From: Prevotella pectinovora
GTDB lineage: Bacteria; Bacteroidota; Bacteroidia; Bacteroidales; Bacteroidaceae
Direction: 5' to 3'
Assembly (NCBI RefSeq): GCF_000834015.1
Contig: NZ_JXQI01000063.1
Span: forward strand, 1-64,000
DNA: 64,000 nt
Shown here: positions 17,586 through 26,183 of the stretch, piece after piece
Numbering within the stretch: position 1 is the first letter of the stretch
Layout of the letters: the number at the start of each line of letters is the position of its first letter
The notes under the pieces: generated by a model
The model's input: the letters and a program-made list of their open reading frames with translations, nothing else
What the model was told of the DNA's origin: nothing
The model's database searches: none
Position numbers and translations under genes: made by a program

Positions 17586-20315
17586 TTATTTCATCACGAA
17601 CTTCTTTCCTCCAGACACATACACTTGTCCCGGCAGCATCCTCAGGACACGCTGGCCGGCAAGGTTGTATATTGCAGAAGCGACGGCAGAAGAGTTGGAG
17701 GCCACCTCGCTGATGCCGTCAGCAGCGCCCTTGTCGATGACAAGAGAGAATGGCTTCACGCCACCGTCGGTGATACTACCGTGAAGCAGTATACAGTTTC
17801 TGAAAGCCTCAACGCTGGCATCTGATGCAGCGCTGAACAGGAGCTGCGCCTTATCGGCGTCGGTCAGCTGAGAGAGCATATAGGCATAGAACTCCTCACC
17901 AGCCATAGAAGAGGCACTGGTGCTGCTGAATGTACCTTTCAAGGGCAGATAGTCGACAGGAGTGGCAGAGAGGTCTGTCAGAACCACGTTCTCGCCAACG
18001 AACGAGATGACGGTCTGAACTGCAGCATCGCCATCGACGCCTGACAACGAAACGAAGAACGGCATTCCAGCAGGGATTGTCTTCGCTACGGAGCCTTTGT
18101 ATTTTTCGTTTGAAGCAGACTGTAGGATAATCTGCGAACGCGCCTCATCGATTACGTTCTTCGACGGGTCTAAGAAAGCAATGTCAAACTGGTCACCCTC
18201 AAACTGGTCTTGCAGCGAACTGGCAGTAATATCGAATGGCAGTGCGTATGGCTCATAGAGACCATTGCGCGACTGCTGGCGCTCATATTCCACTCGGGCA
18301 GCCGCAATTTGCTGAAGTCCCGATACTGAAGGGAAGAAATAATCCTCTCCATCGGTAAGACGCACTAGGTTTGCCTTTCCGTCGGCAGTAATCACATTGG
18401 CAGACAGCGAGGCAACGGAGTCGCTGCCGAGAGTTTCGCTGTCAGCATCGAGCACGATGAAATCGTTGGCGTCGGCTTCGAAATCAAACTCAGAGAGATT
18501 GTCGGCATAGTATCTGCCATCCTGAGCATAAAGGACACCACCCTGGGCATCGGCCACATTGGCGAAATATCTAGCCGTTGAAATGGCGTTGTCTGCCGTG
18601 AGGAACGAAGGCATCTCGTCGGCACCTATCTTCATTCCGAACACAGACGGAGCTCCGTCTTCGCTATCGAGGAGTTTCCACAGAGCAAAGCAGGCTGACT
18701 TGCCCTCGATGGTTCTGGAGTCGGCCTCGAGCATACCGAGAGTACCGCCAGAGAGTTTGTATAGATACATGGTGGCTCTTTCGCCTGTGGTGGGGTCTAT
18801 CTCCTCGCCACGCACACGGGTGAAACAGTTTATCACCTTCTCGGTTTTCATGTATGCATAGTTCATGAGCTGTGAGGCAGGGGTGTCAGATGGTGTGCCG
18901 TAGCAGCACTCCACGGAGAGTCCGTTGCCATCCTCGTCAGTCGACTGCACATCAGCGTCGAGCAGACTCACGTTGTCGAGGGCGAGGTTTCTGACGGAGC
19001 CCGTGAGCGAGCTACCAGCGAAAAGAGCCGGCTCCTCAGCTGCGCCGTAACCCTTGATGGTGTGGCGCTTGCCGTCGAAAGAGCCCGAGAAGTTCGTTAT
19101 CTGCACGTTTGGATTCTCAGCGCTGAACTCAAGGTCAGCGGCAAGTTCAGCATCCACCTTGAAGCCCTGATTTGCAATCGAGGCAAAGTCGTTATACTCG
19201 TCAACGGTGGTGATGACGCTGTTTGCCTGATATGCGTTGAGAGTGAGCACATAGGTAAGGCTCATTCCCGATGTGGCTTCCGCAACGCTCACGGTAGCCT
19301 GTGCGTCTTTTGCTGCTGCCTGTGGAGCATAGGTGAGCGTTACCACGAGCGTGTTTTCGGCGTCGGCATCGGGAGCCACACTGGCAGCCACGTCATCGGC
19401 AGAGGAAGTCACTGTGATGTCGTCGGCAGAGAGAGTAGGCAGATAGGTAACATTGAACGTGTCTGTGGTCTGCTGACCCACAACGGTGGTCATGCTGCCC
19501 TCTCGTCTGGAGATCATGATCGGAGCGTCAATGTTTGCCACAAGCTTGTATTCTTTAGTGTAACCCTCATTGCCGGAGTCGGCAACGGTAAAGAGCGAAG
19601 TAAGCTCACCCACCTGCATCGGCTCCAGCGCCGAGTCATAACAGAAGTCCACTATGGCAGAGCCTTCCTTGCCGGCAACGCCGGATATGGTGAACGATGT
19701 GGAACCCTCAGGACCGAAGGTGATGTGGTGGTCGGCGGTGGTGACCACGATATCGCCTGCGGGGTTTGAATAAGCCACGCTGAACGTTCCTTTTGCCTTT
19801 GAGCCATACTCCATGGAGAGCACGGCTGCATCTGTCTGCGAGGCTATAGGCTCCGTGACGTTGATATTTCGCCAATATCCCATGCGTGAGCCAACGTCGC
19901 CGAAGGTATATTTGGCGTCGTAATAGAGCTTGATGTAGCGGGTGTCTTTGCTAAGGTTTGCCGATAGGTTGGTCCACGAAGTGGAGGCGGCACCATTATA
20001 GATGTCGGTGAACTCCTTGCCGTCCGTGCTTTCCTGGATGAGCATCACGTTACTCTTGCCGTATCTCGTTCTGGAATAGTCGAGATGGAGCATTCCCGGA
20101 GTGTCCTTGAAGGTGAACACGGCAACACCTCCGTCCTGAAAGTTATCGGTCTTCACGGCGCTTTCCGTGTCATCCCATCCCACGCGTGTCTTCTCCACGA
20201 AAATAGAGTCAGCGTTGAAGACGTCCTTGTCCACGCTGAGCGGCAACGCCACCTGTGCCGTAGCTCCCAAACTGAAGATCGAGAGCGTTGCACACAAAAA
20301 ATACAGTCTTTTCAT
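17586..20315 (-). CDS. Large secreted protein with T9SS type A C-terminal sorting domain
   Basis: The 909-residue protein starts with a signal peptide (MKRLYFLCATLSIFSLGATA). The next 130 residues look like a choice-of-anchor or jelly-roll section with FKDTPGMLHLDYSRTR. Ig-like repeats rich in Asp and Thr follow, and a central part has GSFDGKRHTIKGYG, seen in Prevotella surface proteins with GLUG-like segments. The C-terminus (IYNLAGQRV, then VYVSGGKKFVMK) is the Prevotella version of the T9SS type A sorting signal. It is therefore likely to be exported and attached to the outer surface. No enzymatic motif was recognised. The gene is monocistronic. Confidence 0.8.
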   Translation of the reverse strand: MKRLYFLCATLSIFSLGATAQVALPLSVDKDVFNADSIFVEKTRVGWDDTESAVKTDNFQDGGVAVFTFKDTPGMLHLDYSRTRYGKSNVMLIQESTDGKEFTDIYNGAASTSWTNLSANLSKDTRYIKLYYDAKYTFGDVGSRMGYWRNINVTEPIASQTDAAVLSMEYGSKAKGTFSVAYSNPAGDIVVTTADHHITFGPEGSTSFTISGVAGKEGSAIVDFCYDSALEPMQVGELTSLFTVADSGNEGYTKEYKLVANIDAPIMISRREGSMTTVVGQQTTDTFNVTYLPTLSADDITVTSSADDVAASVAPDADAENTLVVTLTYAPQAAAKDAQATVSVAEATSGMSLTYVLTLNAYQANSVITTVDEYNDFASIANQGFKVDAELAADLEFSAENPNVQITNFSGSFDGKRHTIKGYGAAEEPALFAGSSLTGSVRNLALDNVSLLDADVQSTDEDGNGLSVECCYGTPSDTPASQLMNYAYMKTEKVINCFTRVRGEEIDPTTGERATMYLYKLSGGTLGMLEADSRTIEGKSACFALWKLLDSEDGAPSVFGMKIGADEMPSFLTADNAISTARYFANVADAQGGVLYAQDGRYYADNLSEFDFEADANDFIVLDADSETLGSDSVASLSANVITADGKANLVRLTDGEDYFFPSVSGLQQIAAARVEYERQQSRNGLYEPYALPFDITASSLQDQFEGDQFDIAFLDPSKNVIDEARSQIILQSASNEKYKGSVAKTIPAGMPFFVSLSGVDGDAAVQTVISFVGENVVLTDLSATPVDYLPLKGTFSSTSASSMAGEEFYAYMLSQLTDADKAQLLFSAASDASVEAFRNCILLHGSITDGGVKPFSLVIDKGAADGISEVASNSSAVASAIYNLAGQRVLRMLPGQVYVSGGKKFVMK

Positions 20316-20411
20316 CTTTTATAGCTAAAACTTAAATATTAAAAATCACCAGTCTGATCTCTTATGTCGTTATGGAAATAAATATCTCTTTCTGGCGAAA
20401 ATGCCATGAAA

Positions 20412-20438
20412 TAAAAAAAGACTGCCATATAGCAGTCT
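20412..20438 (-). terminator. Intrinsic terminator of the tRNA-Asp pair
   Basis: AGACTGC (20419-20425) pairs with GCAGTCT (20432-20438) around a six-base loop. On the minus strand this is followed by a run of seven T. It begins a few bases past the end of the second tRNA. Confidence 0.8.
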
Positions 20439-20444
20439 TCTTTG

Positions 20445-20518
20445 CGGTGCGTACGGGACTCGAACCCGTGACCTCCTGCGTGACAGGCAGGCATTCTAAC
20501 CAGCTGAACTAACGCACC
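20445..20518 (-). tRNA. tRNA-Asp(GTC), second of two
   Basis: Read on the minus strand it folds as a full cloverleaf. The acceptor arms are GGTGCGT and ACGCACC with discriminator G, the anticodon stem is CCTGC/GCAGG with loop CTGTCAC giving anticodon GTC, and the T arm is ACGGG-TTCGAGT-CCCGT. CCA is not encoded. It is identical in sequence to the copy at 20549-20622. Confidence 0.96.
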
Positions 20519-20548
20519 AAATAGCGTTTTAAATTTCAAGAGTTTCAG

Positions 20549-20622
20549 CGGTGCGTACGGGACTCGAACCCGTGACCTCCTGCGTGACAGGCAGGCATTC
20601 TAACCAGCTGAACTAACGCACC
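20549..20622 (-). tRNA. tRNA-Asp(GTC), first of two
   Basis: This is the same 74-base cloverleaf with anticodon GTC as the neighbouring copy, 30 bases upstream of it in transcription order. Both are served by the promoter at 20650-20680 and end at the terminator at 20412-20438. Confidence 0.96.
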
Positions 20623-20649
20623 AGAACTCTATCGTTTCATTTGCGGTTG

Positions 20650-20680
20650 CAAAGGTACGAATAATTTTGAAATCTCCAAA
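20650..20680 (-). promoter_or_regulatory. Promoter of the tRNA-Asp pair, TTTG-N19-TACCTTTG
   Basis: The minus strand has TTTG (complement of 20677-20680), 19 bases, then TACCTTTG (complement of 20650-20657). The -7 box ends 27 bases before the first tRNA base, a perfect consensus spacing. Confidence 0.75.
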
Positions 20681-20697
20681 ACTTTTCGCAACTTTTT

Positions 20698-21228
20698 TTA
20701 TAAAAAATATTGCATAAGCACCGCTTCACGGTATTTTTTGCCGTCGAAAAGCCAGTCTTTGAGGGTTATGGAGCTTATAAAGCCGCAATTTTCAAAAGTC
20801 CTCAGGGCGGTGGAATTCTGACAATCCACATAAGCATAAAGCTGATGGATAAGGAGAATGTCACGGGCATAGGCCTTGATTCTCTCTATCGCCGCCTGGG
20901 CATAATGACGCCCTCGGAAGGGACACTGGATCACGATGCCGAGTTCGGCACGGCGATGGCGGGGATCGAAATCGGTGAGGTCTACAACGCCCACTATATC
21001 GCCTGCGTCATTGCTGATTATCATCCTCACCTGCTTGTCGGCATAGATATCACCGCTTGAACCGGCTATATACTCATGAAGCATGTATTTGGAATAGGGC
21101 ACGTTGGTGACACCCACGTTCCATAGGCTCGTGTCATTTTCTATCTTGTAGAGCACGTCGAGATCTTCGGGCTCTATGGCGCGGAATCTCACGGCTGGCA
21201 GTTCTTCTCTTGTCATCTCTGCTGTCAT
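20698..21228 (-). CDS. GNAT family N-acetyltransferase
   Basis: The 176-residue protein shows the RimJ/RimL-like layout: an N-terminal ARFRAIEPEDL-type start (here VRFRAIEPEDLDVLYKIEND), a beta segment with VGVVDLTDFDPRHRRAELGI, the acetyl-CoA loop region CPFRGRHYAQAAIERI, and a C-terminal LYAYVDCQNSTALRTFENCGF. It should transfer an acetyl group from acetyl-CoA to an amine or protein N-terminus in the cytosol. The substrate cannot be read from the sequence. A second ATG four codons in is an alternative start. It is downstream of the glycosyltransferase gene with a 135-base gap. Confidence 0.85.
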   Translation of the reverse strand: MTAEMTREELPAVRFRAIEPEDLDVLYKIENDTSLWNVGVTNVPYSKYMLHEYIAGSSGDIYADKQVRMIISNDAGDIVGVVDLTDFDPRHRRAELGIVIQCPFRGRHYAQAAIERIKAYARDILLIHQLYAYVDCQNSTALRTFENCGFISSITLKDWLFDGKKYREAVLMQYFL

Positions 21229-21363
21229 GTTGGGGTCTGAAATTGTATTCTCAACTATTTGTAGGGCAGGAATCGTCCACCTTATTTATATAGGCACTTA
21301 TGTATCGCATGCATCATACTTGCCGACAAGGCAGACTAACAGGCACTATCGCCATCCCTGCCG

Positions 21364-22560
21364 TCATCTCAGCACTTCCTGGTCGGTGATGAGGATGTGG
21401 TTCCGGGGGTTGAAGGTTCCTATCAGCACGTTCTTGCGAGGATTACCCTCAAAGGCTCGCAGTATGTCGCCATAGCTGAAGAGGGAGATGTCGTAGACCA
21501 CATAGGTAACGGTATCGGAAGAAAGCCTGTCGAGATAAGCCTCATGCCCCTTCTCCCTATCGACAACGGAGCATTCCACAAATCGGGCGGTAAGTCCACG
21601 GTTGTCGGCAAGCCGACGGCAGGACGAGAGGTTCTTCCCGGAGCACAGGAACAGGTATTCTGGCTCTTTCTTCCTTTTCACCGAGAAGAAGCCCATAGAA
21701 TGGGCTGACTTGCCTAGAAGCATCTGAACGAGGGCTATGGTGGCCTTGACATAGATGGCGAGACGGATAGGCAGACTTATCCAGAAGCTGAGATGGCGGT
21801 AGTGTTTGCGGAAGAAAATGAGCATGGCCTCATAGAAGACGTGGACGTAACGGAAGGAGGACTTATGGGTGCTCTCGCCCTTGTAGTGGAGTATGGAGAC
21901 GGGCAGATACCAGTTTTCGAAACCGCCCTTGAGCAGACGGTAAGAGAGGTCAATGTCTTCGCCATACATGAAGAAGTCTTCGTCTAACATTCCTATCTTA
22001 TCTATCGCCGTGTGGCGCAGCAGGCAGTAGGCCCCGCTTATCACCTCTATCTGGACAGGCTCGTCCCAGCTGAGATAGCTCATGTAATATTTGCCGAAGC
22101 GGCGACTCTGGGGATAGCGCCCGCAGAGTCCGCACATCTTATAGAAGGCGGTGAGCGGCGAAGGAAGCCCTCTCCTACTCTCCATCGCTTTATCGCCGTC
22201 ACACTTCAACATCTTTACACCAAGTCCACCGGCTGCCGGGTGGCCGTCCATGAAATCCAGACATTCACGGATGGTCTCTTCGCCGACGAAGGTGTCGGGA
22301 TTAAGCAGCAGCACGTACTCGCCCTGGGCTTTCCTGATGGCGAAATTGTTAGCACGGGCAAAACCGAGGTTGTGAGTGCTCGCCACGAAGGTAACTTCAC
22401 GAAAACGGCGGCGGAGATATTCCACGGATCCATCGCGCGAATGATTGTCTACGACAAACACCTCAGAGGGGATGTCGGCAAGGGCCTTGCGAAGGCTCAA
22501 GAGACATTGCTCGAGGTAGTATCTAACGTTATAGTTTACTATTATTACTGAGATTTTCAT
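21364..22560 (-). CDS. Family 2 glycosyltransferase, rhamnosyltransferase-like
   Basis: The 398-residue protein opens with ISVIIVNYNVRYYLEQCLLS, then EVFVVDNHSRDGS and YVLLLNPDTFVGEETI, which give the nucleotide-sugar site and the metal-binding acidic residues (NPDT) of GT-A fold GT2 enzymes. The motif EDFFMYGEDIDLSYRL is the usual acceptor-side ED motif. The last 100 residues are an extra domain with no family I recognise. It probably adds a sugar to a surface glycan or lipid-linked intermediate at the cytoplasmic membrane. The start overlaps the upstream membrane-protein gene by 4 bases. Confidence 0.87.
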   Translation of the reverse strand: MKISVIIVNYNVRYYLEQCLLSLRKALADIPSEVFVVDNHSRDGSVEYLRRRFREVTFVASTHNLGFARANNFAIRKAQGEYVLLLNPDTFVGEETIRECLDFMDGHPAAGGLGVKMLKCDGDKAMESRRGLPSPLTAFYKMCGLCGRYPQSRRFGKYYMSYLSWDEPVQIEVISGAYCLLRHTAIDKIGMLDEDFFMYGEDIDLSYRLLKGGFENWYLPVSILHYKGESTHKSSFRYVHVFYEAMLIFFRKHYRHLSFWISLPIRLAIYVKATIALVQMLLGKSAHSMGFFSVKRKKEPEYLFLCSGKNLSSCRRLADNRGLTARFVECSVVDREKGHEAYLDRLSSDTVTYVVYDISLFSYGDILRAFEGNPRKNVLIGTFNPRNHILITDQEVLR

Positions 22561-23003
22561 TCTCCAATATTGGTTTCATTGATACAACGGCCTATGCTGG
22601 GATAAACAAACGTGAAGCACAGACCGCCGATTATAGCCATGTAGCCATAGGCCACGGACATCGACATATAATAAAGAATGGTATTGGCAACGAGAGGAAC
22701 GCCTATCATCGCCAGACGACAGGAACCGAAAAGGACAAGTCCACGGACTCTGTCAGCCTTCAGACGACGGCGGACCGCAGAAAGACTGAACATCTTGAGA
22801 GCCATGGGGATGAAGCATATCGTGAGGACCTCCATTAGCATGAGCACCTGGTATTTCACGAACACGTCTTGGGCACAGGCTCCCACTTCAAGAAGGTCTG
22901 ACTCGAAACCCACCACCACGGCTACCGCCAGCAAAAGGTAGGCAATGAGTTGTCCAAGCAAGAGTTTCCTTGCGGGATGTAATGTATTTTCTTCCATTGT
23001 CAT
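22557..23003 (-). CDS. Small integral membrane protein of unknown function
   Basis: The 148-residue protein has about four hydrophobic segments, around residues 13-32, 50-68, 87-110 and 115-135, joined by short charged loops (RRRLKADRVRG). I do not recognise the family. It overlaps the downstream glycosyltransferase gene by 4 bases, so the two are translationally coupled and may act together in moving or using a lipid-linked sugar. That link is inferred from position only. Confidence 0.72.
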   Translation of the reverse strand: MTMEENTLHPARKLLLGQLIAYLLLAVAVVVGFESDLLEVGACAQDVFVKYQVLMLMEVLTICFIPMALKMFSLSAVRRRLKADRVRGLVLFGSCRLAMIGVPLVANTILYYMSMSVAYGYMAIIGGLCFTFVYPSIGRCINETNIGE

Positions 23004-23233
23004 GTTTTTTTTAGTTAACGAAGAACTATTGTTTAGTTTTTTTCAGCTGATGAGAAACCTTATACGGAGTCATTACCTGGCCTCTGACATCAGCCCCATC
23101 TATCCCCCCAGTTTAGGAGGAACCGGATACTCTGGGCATTAACATCTGAATATCAGCGGCACATCCACCACAAGCAGCAGAATACAACCTTTCTCCTACG
23201 GGGACGGGGGGGGCAGAACCGGTCAAGCAGAGA

Positions 23234-23851
23234 TCAGGTATTGAACGGCGTGCGGTTGACAATCGACCTGCCCAGAGTAACTTCATCAGTATATTCCAAC
23301 TCGTTGCCGACGGAAATGCCACGGGCTATGACACTGACCTTCACACCGAGAGGGGCAAGTTTGCGGGAGATGTAGAAATTGGTGGTATCACCTTCCATCG
23401 TGGAACTGAGCGCAAGAATCACCTCCTCTATCTCGTCGTGGGCCTGCACACGTTCAACCAGAGAGTCTATCTCTATGTCGTTGGGGCCGATGCCGTCCAT
23501 CGGAGAAATCACGCCACCGAGGACATGATACAGGCCGTTGTACTGCTGCGTGTTTTCTATAGCGAGCACATCCTGTATGTTTTCCACCACACAGACCAAA
23601 GCCTCATCGCGGTGGGGATTGGCACATATCGGGCAGACGTCGGTATCGCTGATGTTGTGGCACACGGAACAATGTTTCACGTTGTGGCGCAAATCCGAAA
23701 GCGCAGCGGCGAAAGAGTCAGTCTGACCAGGCTCCTCACGCAGCAGATGCAACACCAGACGGAGCGCCGTCTTGCGACCCACCCCTGGCAACTTGGAAAA
23801 TTCCGATACTGCCTTTTCAAGCAATCTCGAGGGATATTGCTGGTTTATCAT
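23234..23851 (-). CDS. recR: RecR, recombination mediator
   Basis: The 205-residue protein has the helix-hairpin-helix [19 protein letters not shown], a four-cysteine zinc finger ([16 protein letters not shown]) and a Toprim domain ([27 protein letters not shown]). This is the full RecR layout and normal length. With RecF and RecO it helps RecA load on single-stranded gaps. It has a perfect vegetative promoter 28 bases upstream. The 230 bases downstream to the membrane-protein gene hold no gene but contain a run of eight G. Confidence 0.96.
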   Translation of the reverse strand: MINQQYPSRLLEKAVSEFSKLPGVGRKTALRLVLHLLREEPGQTDSFAAALSDLRHNVKHCSVCHNISDTDVCPICANPHRDEALVCVVENIQDVLAIENTQQYNGLYHVLGGVISPMDGIGPNDIEIDSLVERVQAHDEIEEVILALSSTMEGDTTNFYISRKLAPLGVKVSVIARGISVGNELEYTDEVTLGRSIVNRTPFNT

Positions 23852-23878
23852 AATTGCATTTATAATTCTTCCAGCCTA

Positions 23879-23909
23879 CAAAGGTAGTGTAAAAGGAATG
23901 AAACACAAA
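23879..23909 (-). promoter_or_regulatory. Promoter of recR, TTTG-N19-TACCTTTG
   Basis: On the minus strand TTTG (complement of 23906-23909) precedes TACCTTTG (complement of 23879-23886) by 19 bases, 28 bases before the recR ATG. Confidence 0.72.
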
Positions 23910-23979
23910 GAAAAATCGGTTATTTCACATTTTGTTTCTGCTCCTGCCATTTTATAAAGGGCGGATTTTGAATATTTTC

Positions 23980-24010
23980 ATTGTCGCAAGCGGCTTTTTT
24001 ATTAACTTTG
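23980..24010 (+). promoter_or_regulatory. Promoter of the small charged-protein gene, ATTG-N19-TAACTTTG
   Basis: ATTG at 23980-23983 and TAACTTTG at 24003-24010 are 19 bases apart. The leader would be about 75 bases to the ATG at 24093. It supports the view that this orphan gene is expressed. Confidence 0.6.
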
Positions 24011-24092
24011 CAGAATCTCCATCGCAGATACGCACCTAAAAGGCTGCATCGACGGCAATGGCGAAATCAAAAGTTTTCACAAAACTACAAAC

Positions 24093-24470
24093 ATGGGAAG
24101 AAACAAATACTCGGAAAAAGAAATCAAGGAAATAGGCAAGCTACTGCACCTGAAGAATTCTGCCAACAGGGCGAAGCAGAAAGAGATAAGACACACTCTG
24201 CGCACGGAATTCGAATTCAACATCTCTGACTTCAACGAGCCTGGCAAGGCGTTCGGCGACAACGAACTAAATGAGGCTATAAAAAGAGGTGCGATCCGAA
24301 TACTGGACGAAGCCACGATTGAGGCGATGAAAGAGAAAAGGGCGCGCGACAAGGCGAAGGACGAAAAGGAAAAGCAGCAGCAGGCTATCGAAGCCGGAGA
24401 ACAAACAGACTGGCAGCAGGCGATGAAGGAATGGGCGGAATGGAAGAAAGGAAAAGACGGCGAGAAATAA
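24093..24470 (+). CDS. Small highly charged protein of unknown function
   Basis: The 125-residue cytosolic protein is rich in Lys, Glu and Gln. It has a predicted N-terminal helix (YSEKEIKEIGKLLHLKNSAN), a middle part with EFEFNISDFNEPGKAFG, and a long helical C-terminal tail that is probably coiled coil (EKRARDKAKDEKEKQQQAIE). I do not recognise the family. It has a matching promoter and a terminator downstream, so it is likely a real single-gene unit. The 75-base leader has no strong structure that I can see. Confidence 0.7.
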   Translation: MGRNKYSEKEIKEIGKLLHLKNSANRAKQKEIRHTLRTEFEFNISDFNEPGKAFGDNELNEAIKRGAIRILDEATIEAMKEKRARDKAKDEKEKQQQAIEAGEQTDWQQAMKEWAEWKKGKDGEK

Positions 24471-24561
24471 TGAAAAGCGCTGGAAAGAATTCCTGAAAGA
24501 CCTACATAAGTAAAGCTCCAAATTGGTCATTTGTGACATTAGGAATCGAGCGTACCAATAA

Positions 24562-24593
24562 AAAAGACATGCATTCTGAAACGCATGTCTTTT
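24562..24593. terminator. Bidirectional terminator between the charged orphan and GH57
   Basis: AAAAGACATGC (24562-24572) pairs with GCATGTCTTTT (24583-24593) around a ten-base loop, with A-tract and T-tract on the two sides. It is about 90 bases past the small gene. Confidence 0.78.
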
Positions 24594-24630
24594 ATTATTA
24601 TAGTTATTGGCGGATTGTCTTTTTCATCAA

Positions 24631-24687
24631 ATTGTCCCGCTTAAACTGACTTTTCAGATTGCCCGACTTAAACAGACTTTCAGATTG
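24631..24687. repeat. Imperfect direct repeat of about 27 bases, two copies
   Basis: Units at 24631-24657 and 24658-24683 share ATTGyCCG.CTTAAAC.GACTTT(T)CAG, and ATTG starts a third copy. They sit between the terminator and the end of the GH57 gene, with no coding role. Confidence 0.5.
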
Positions 24688-24707
24688 TTTCGATTATAGA
24701 TCAAACG

Positions 24708-26150
24708 TTACTTCTTGTCGTCAGCCTTCTCTGCTGCAGGTTTGGCTGTCTTGCGGGTGGAAGTTGCAGTCTTGCGCGTTGTGGTCTTAGCTGCAGCAGC
24801 CTTCTTTTTCTCAGTCAACTTGTCAAGCTTGGCATTCAACTTGTCAACATCCTCCTGAGCCTTTGTCAGACGGGTTTTCAAACGCACTATCTCATTGTCT
24901 TTAACCTGAATCTCATCGCCCTGGTTCTTGATGGTGGTGAGGAGAGAGTCGAGCTGGTCGTTGTCGATTTCTTCCGGGTAGAGGGAGTTCACCCTGTTTA
25001 TGAAGTCGCCAAGAATGTTCATGTAATTTGTGAAGGCATCAAACGGCGAATTGTAGATGCCGCGGTCTAGACCTACATTCGACGGCTTGGTGGTCATAAA
25101 TCTGAAGTTGTTGCTTGCCTGCAGATAGTCCCAGTCCTGATTGATGCGAGGGTCGTTGGCTATTCTCACACGGTCGGCAATACTGTAGAGCTTATCGAAC
25201 GCCTCGCGTTGCATAGGATTGCCGAGCCAGCAGCTCACATCCCTCTCCTCATCGACCCATGACAGGGTGTCGGGCACGAATAGGTCGCCTACACTGTTCA
25301 TCCTGCCACACACCTCAGAAGGTGTGGAGAAAGTGATTCCCTTCTGACGGGCACATCTCGGCAAAGCCTTGATGAACTCAAGGATGTTTGAAGACAAAGG
25401 CTGCGAAATGCCAAGAGCCAAAAGCTCCATGAAGATATTTATAACCTGCTCGTCTTCTGGCAGTGTGGCAATCCTGTTGACATAATTGTCGGCAAACAAC
25501 GGATAGCCTTCCCAGTCACTGTCGTTGAAGCGCAGACTGATATCGTCGCTGAGATCTATATCGCGGAGAAGCAACTTCAGACCAGGAGCCTGACAACAGT
25601 TGTAGACATAATGCGGAGACTTCCAACCGAGAACGTGCTTGGCGCCTTCTGTCAGCATTCCCTTGAAGCCCATAGAAGCTGCCACATTGCCTATCTCGTC
25701 GCTATAGATGAGCGAGGAGTTGCGCAATACGGTAGGACGCTTGCCGAAATATTCTTCCATCTTCGACATCTGCCTCCTGACATCGGCGATGAAACACTCG
25801 TCGTTGGCAAGAGAGGAAAGTCCGTGAGAATATGGCTCGGCCAGGAATTCCACGCAGCCAGTGTCGTTGAGTTCCTGAAGCTTGGCTATCACCTGTGGGG
25901 CATGCAACTCAAGCTGCTCGAGACCAACTCCGGAAAGCGAAAAGGCAACCTTGAAATAGTCGCCGTTTTCTTTTATCATGTCAAGGAACGCATTGAGCGC
26001 AGGCATATAAGAACGCTCGGCTATCTCGCCTATGCTTCTGTCGTTCTCATAGTCGTCATAATAGTAATGGTCTGTTCCAATGTCAAAGAAACGGTATCTC
26101 TTCAAATGGACTATCTGGTGTATTTCAAAATATAAGCAAATTGTTTTCAT
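24708..26150 (-). CDS. Glycoside hydrolase family 57 (alpha-amylase-like) with basic tail
   Basis: The 480-residue cytosolic protein begins with the GH57 motif ICLYFEIHQIVHLKRYRFFD. It continues with SLSGVGLEQLE, EFLAEPYSHGLSSLAND and LRNSSLIYSDEIG, regions that carry conserved GH57 barrel residues. Members hydrolyse or transfer alpha-glucans. It is the third gene of the glycogen unit, 33 bases after the GT4 gene. The last 85 residues are unusual: a coiled-coil stretch (VKDNEIVRLKTRLTKAQEDV) followed by a Lys/Ala/Thr tail (KTTTRKTATSTRKTAKPA), reminiscent of a nucleic-acid or polyanion-binding region. The catalytic part is secure; the purpose of the tail is not known. Confidence 0.87.
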   Translation of the reverse strand: MKTICLYFEIHQIVHLKRYRFFDIGTDHYYYDDYENDRSIGEIAERSYMPALNAFLDMIKENGDYFKVAFSLSGVGLEQLELHAPQVIAKLQELNDTGCVEFLAEPYSHGLSSLANDECFIADVRRQMSKMEEYFGKRPTVLRNSSLIYSDEIGNVAASMGFKGMLTEGAKHVLGWKSPHYVYNCCQAPGLKLLLRDIDLSDDISLRFNDSDWEGYPLFADNYVNRIATLPEDEQVINIFMELLALGISQPLSSNILEFIKALPRCARQKGITFSTPSEVCGRMNSVGDLFVPDTLSWVDEERDVSCWLGNPMQREAFDKLYSIADRVRIANDPRINQDWDYLQASNNFRFMTTKPSNVGLDRGIYNSPFDAFTNYMNILGDFINRVNSLYPEEIDNDQLDSLLTTIKNQGDEIQVKDNEIVRLKTRLTKAQEDVDKLNAKLDKLTEKKKAAAAKTTTRKTATSTRKTAKPAAEKADDKK

Positions 26151-26183
26151 CTTATATAGATTTTTTGTTAATTATCATATTGA

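Noticed and set aside
23045..23057. CTGATGAGAAAC, resembling the hammerhead ribozyme core
   Set aside because: The stem between CTGATGA and GAAA is absent, and flanking arms do not pair.
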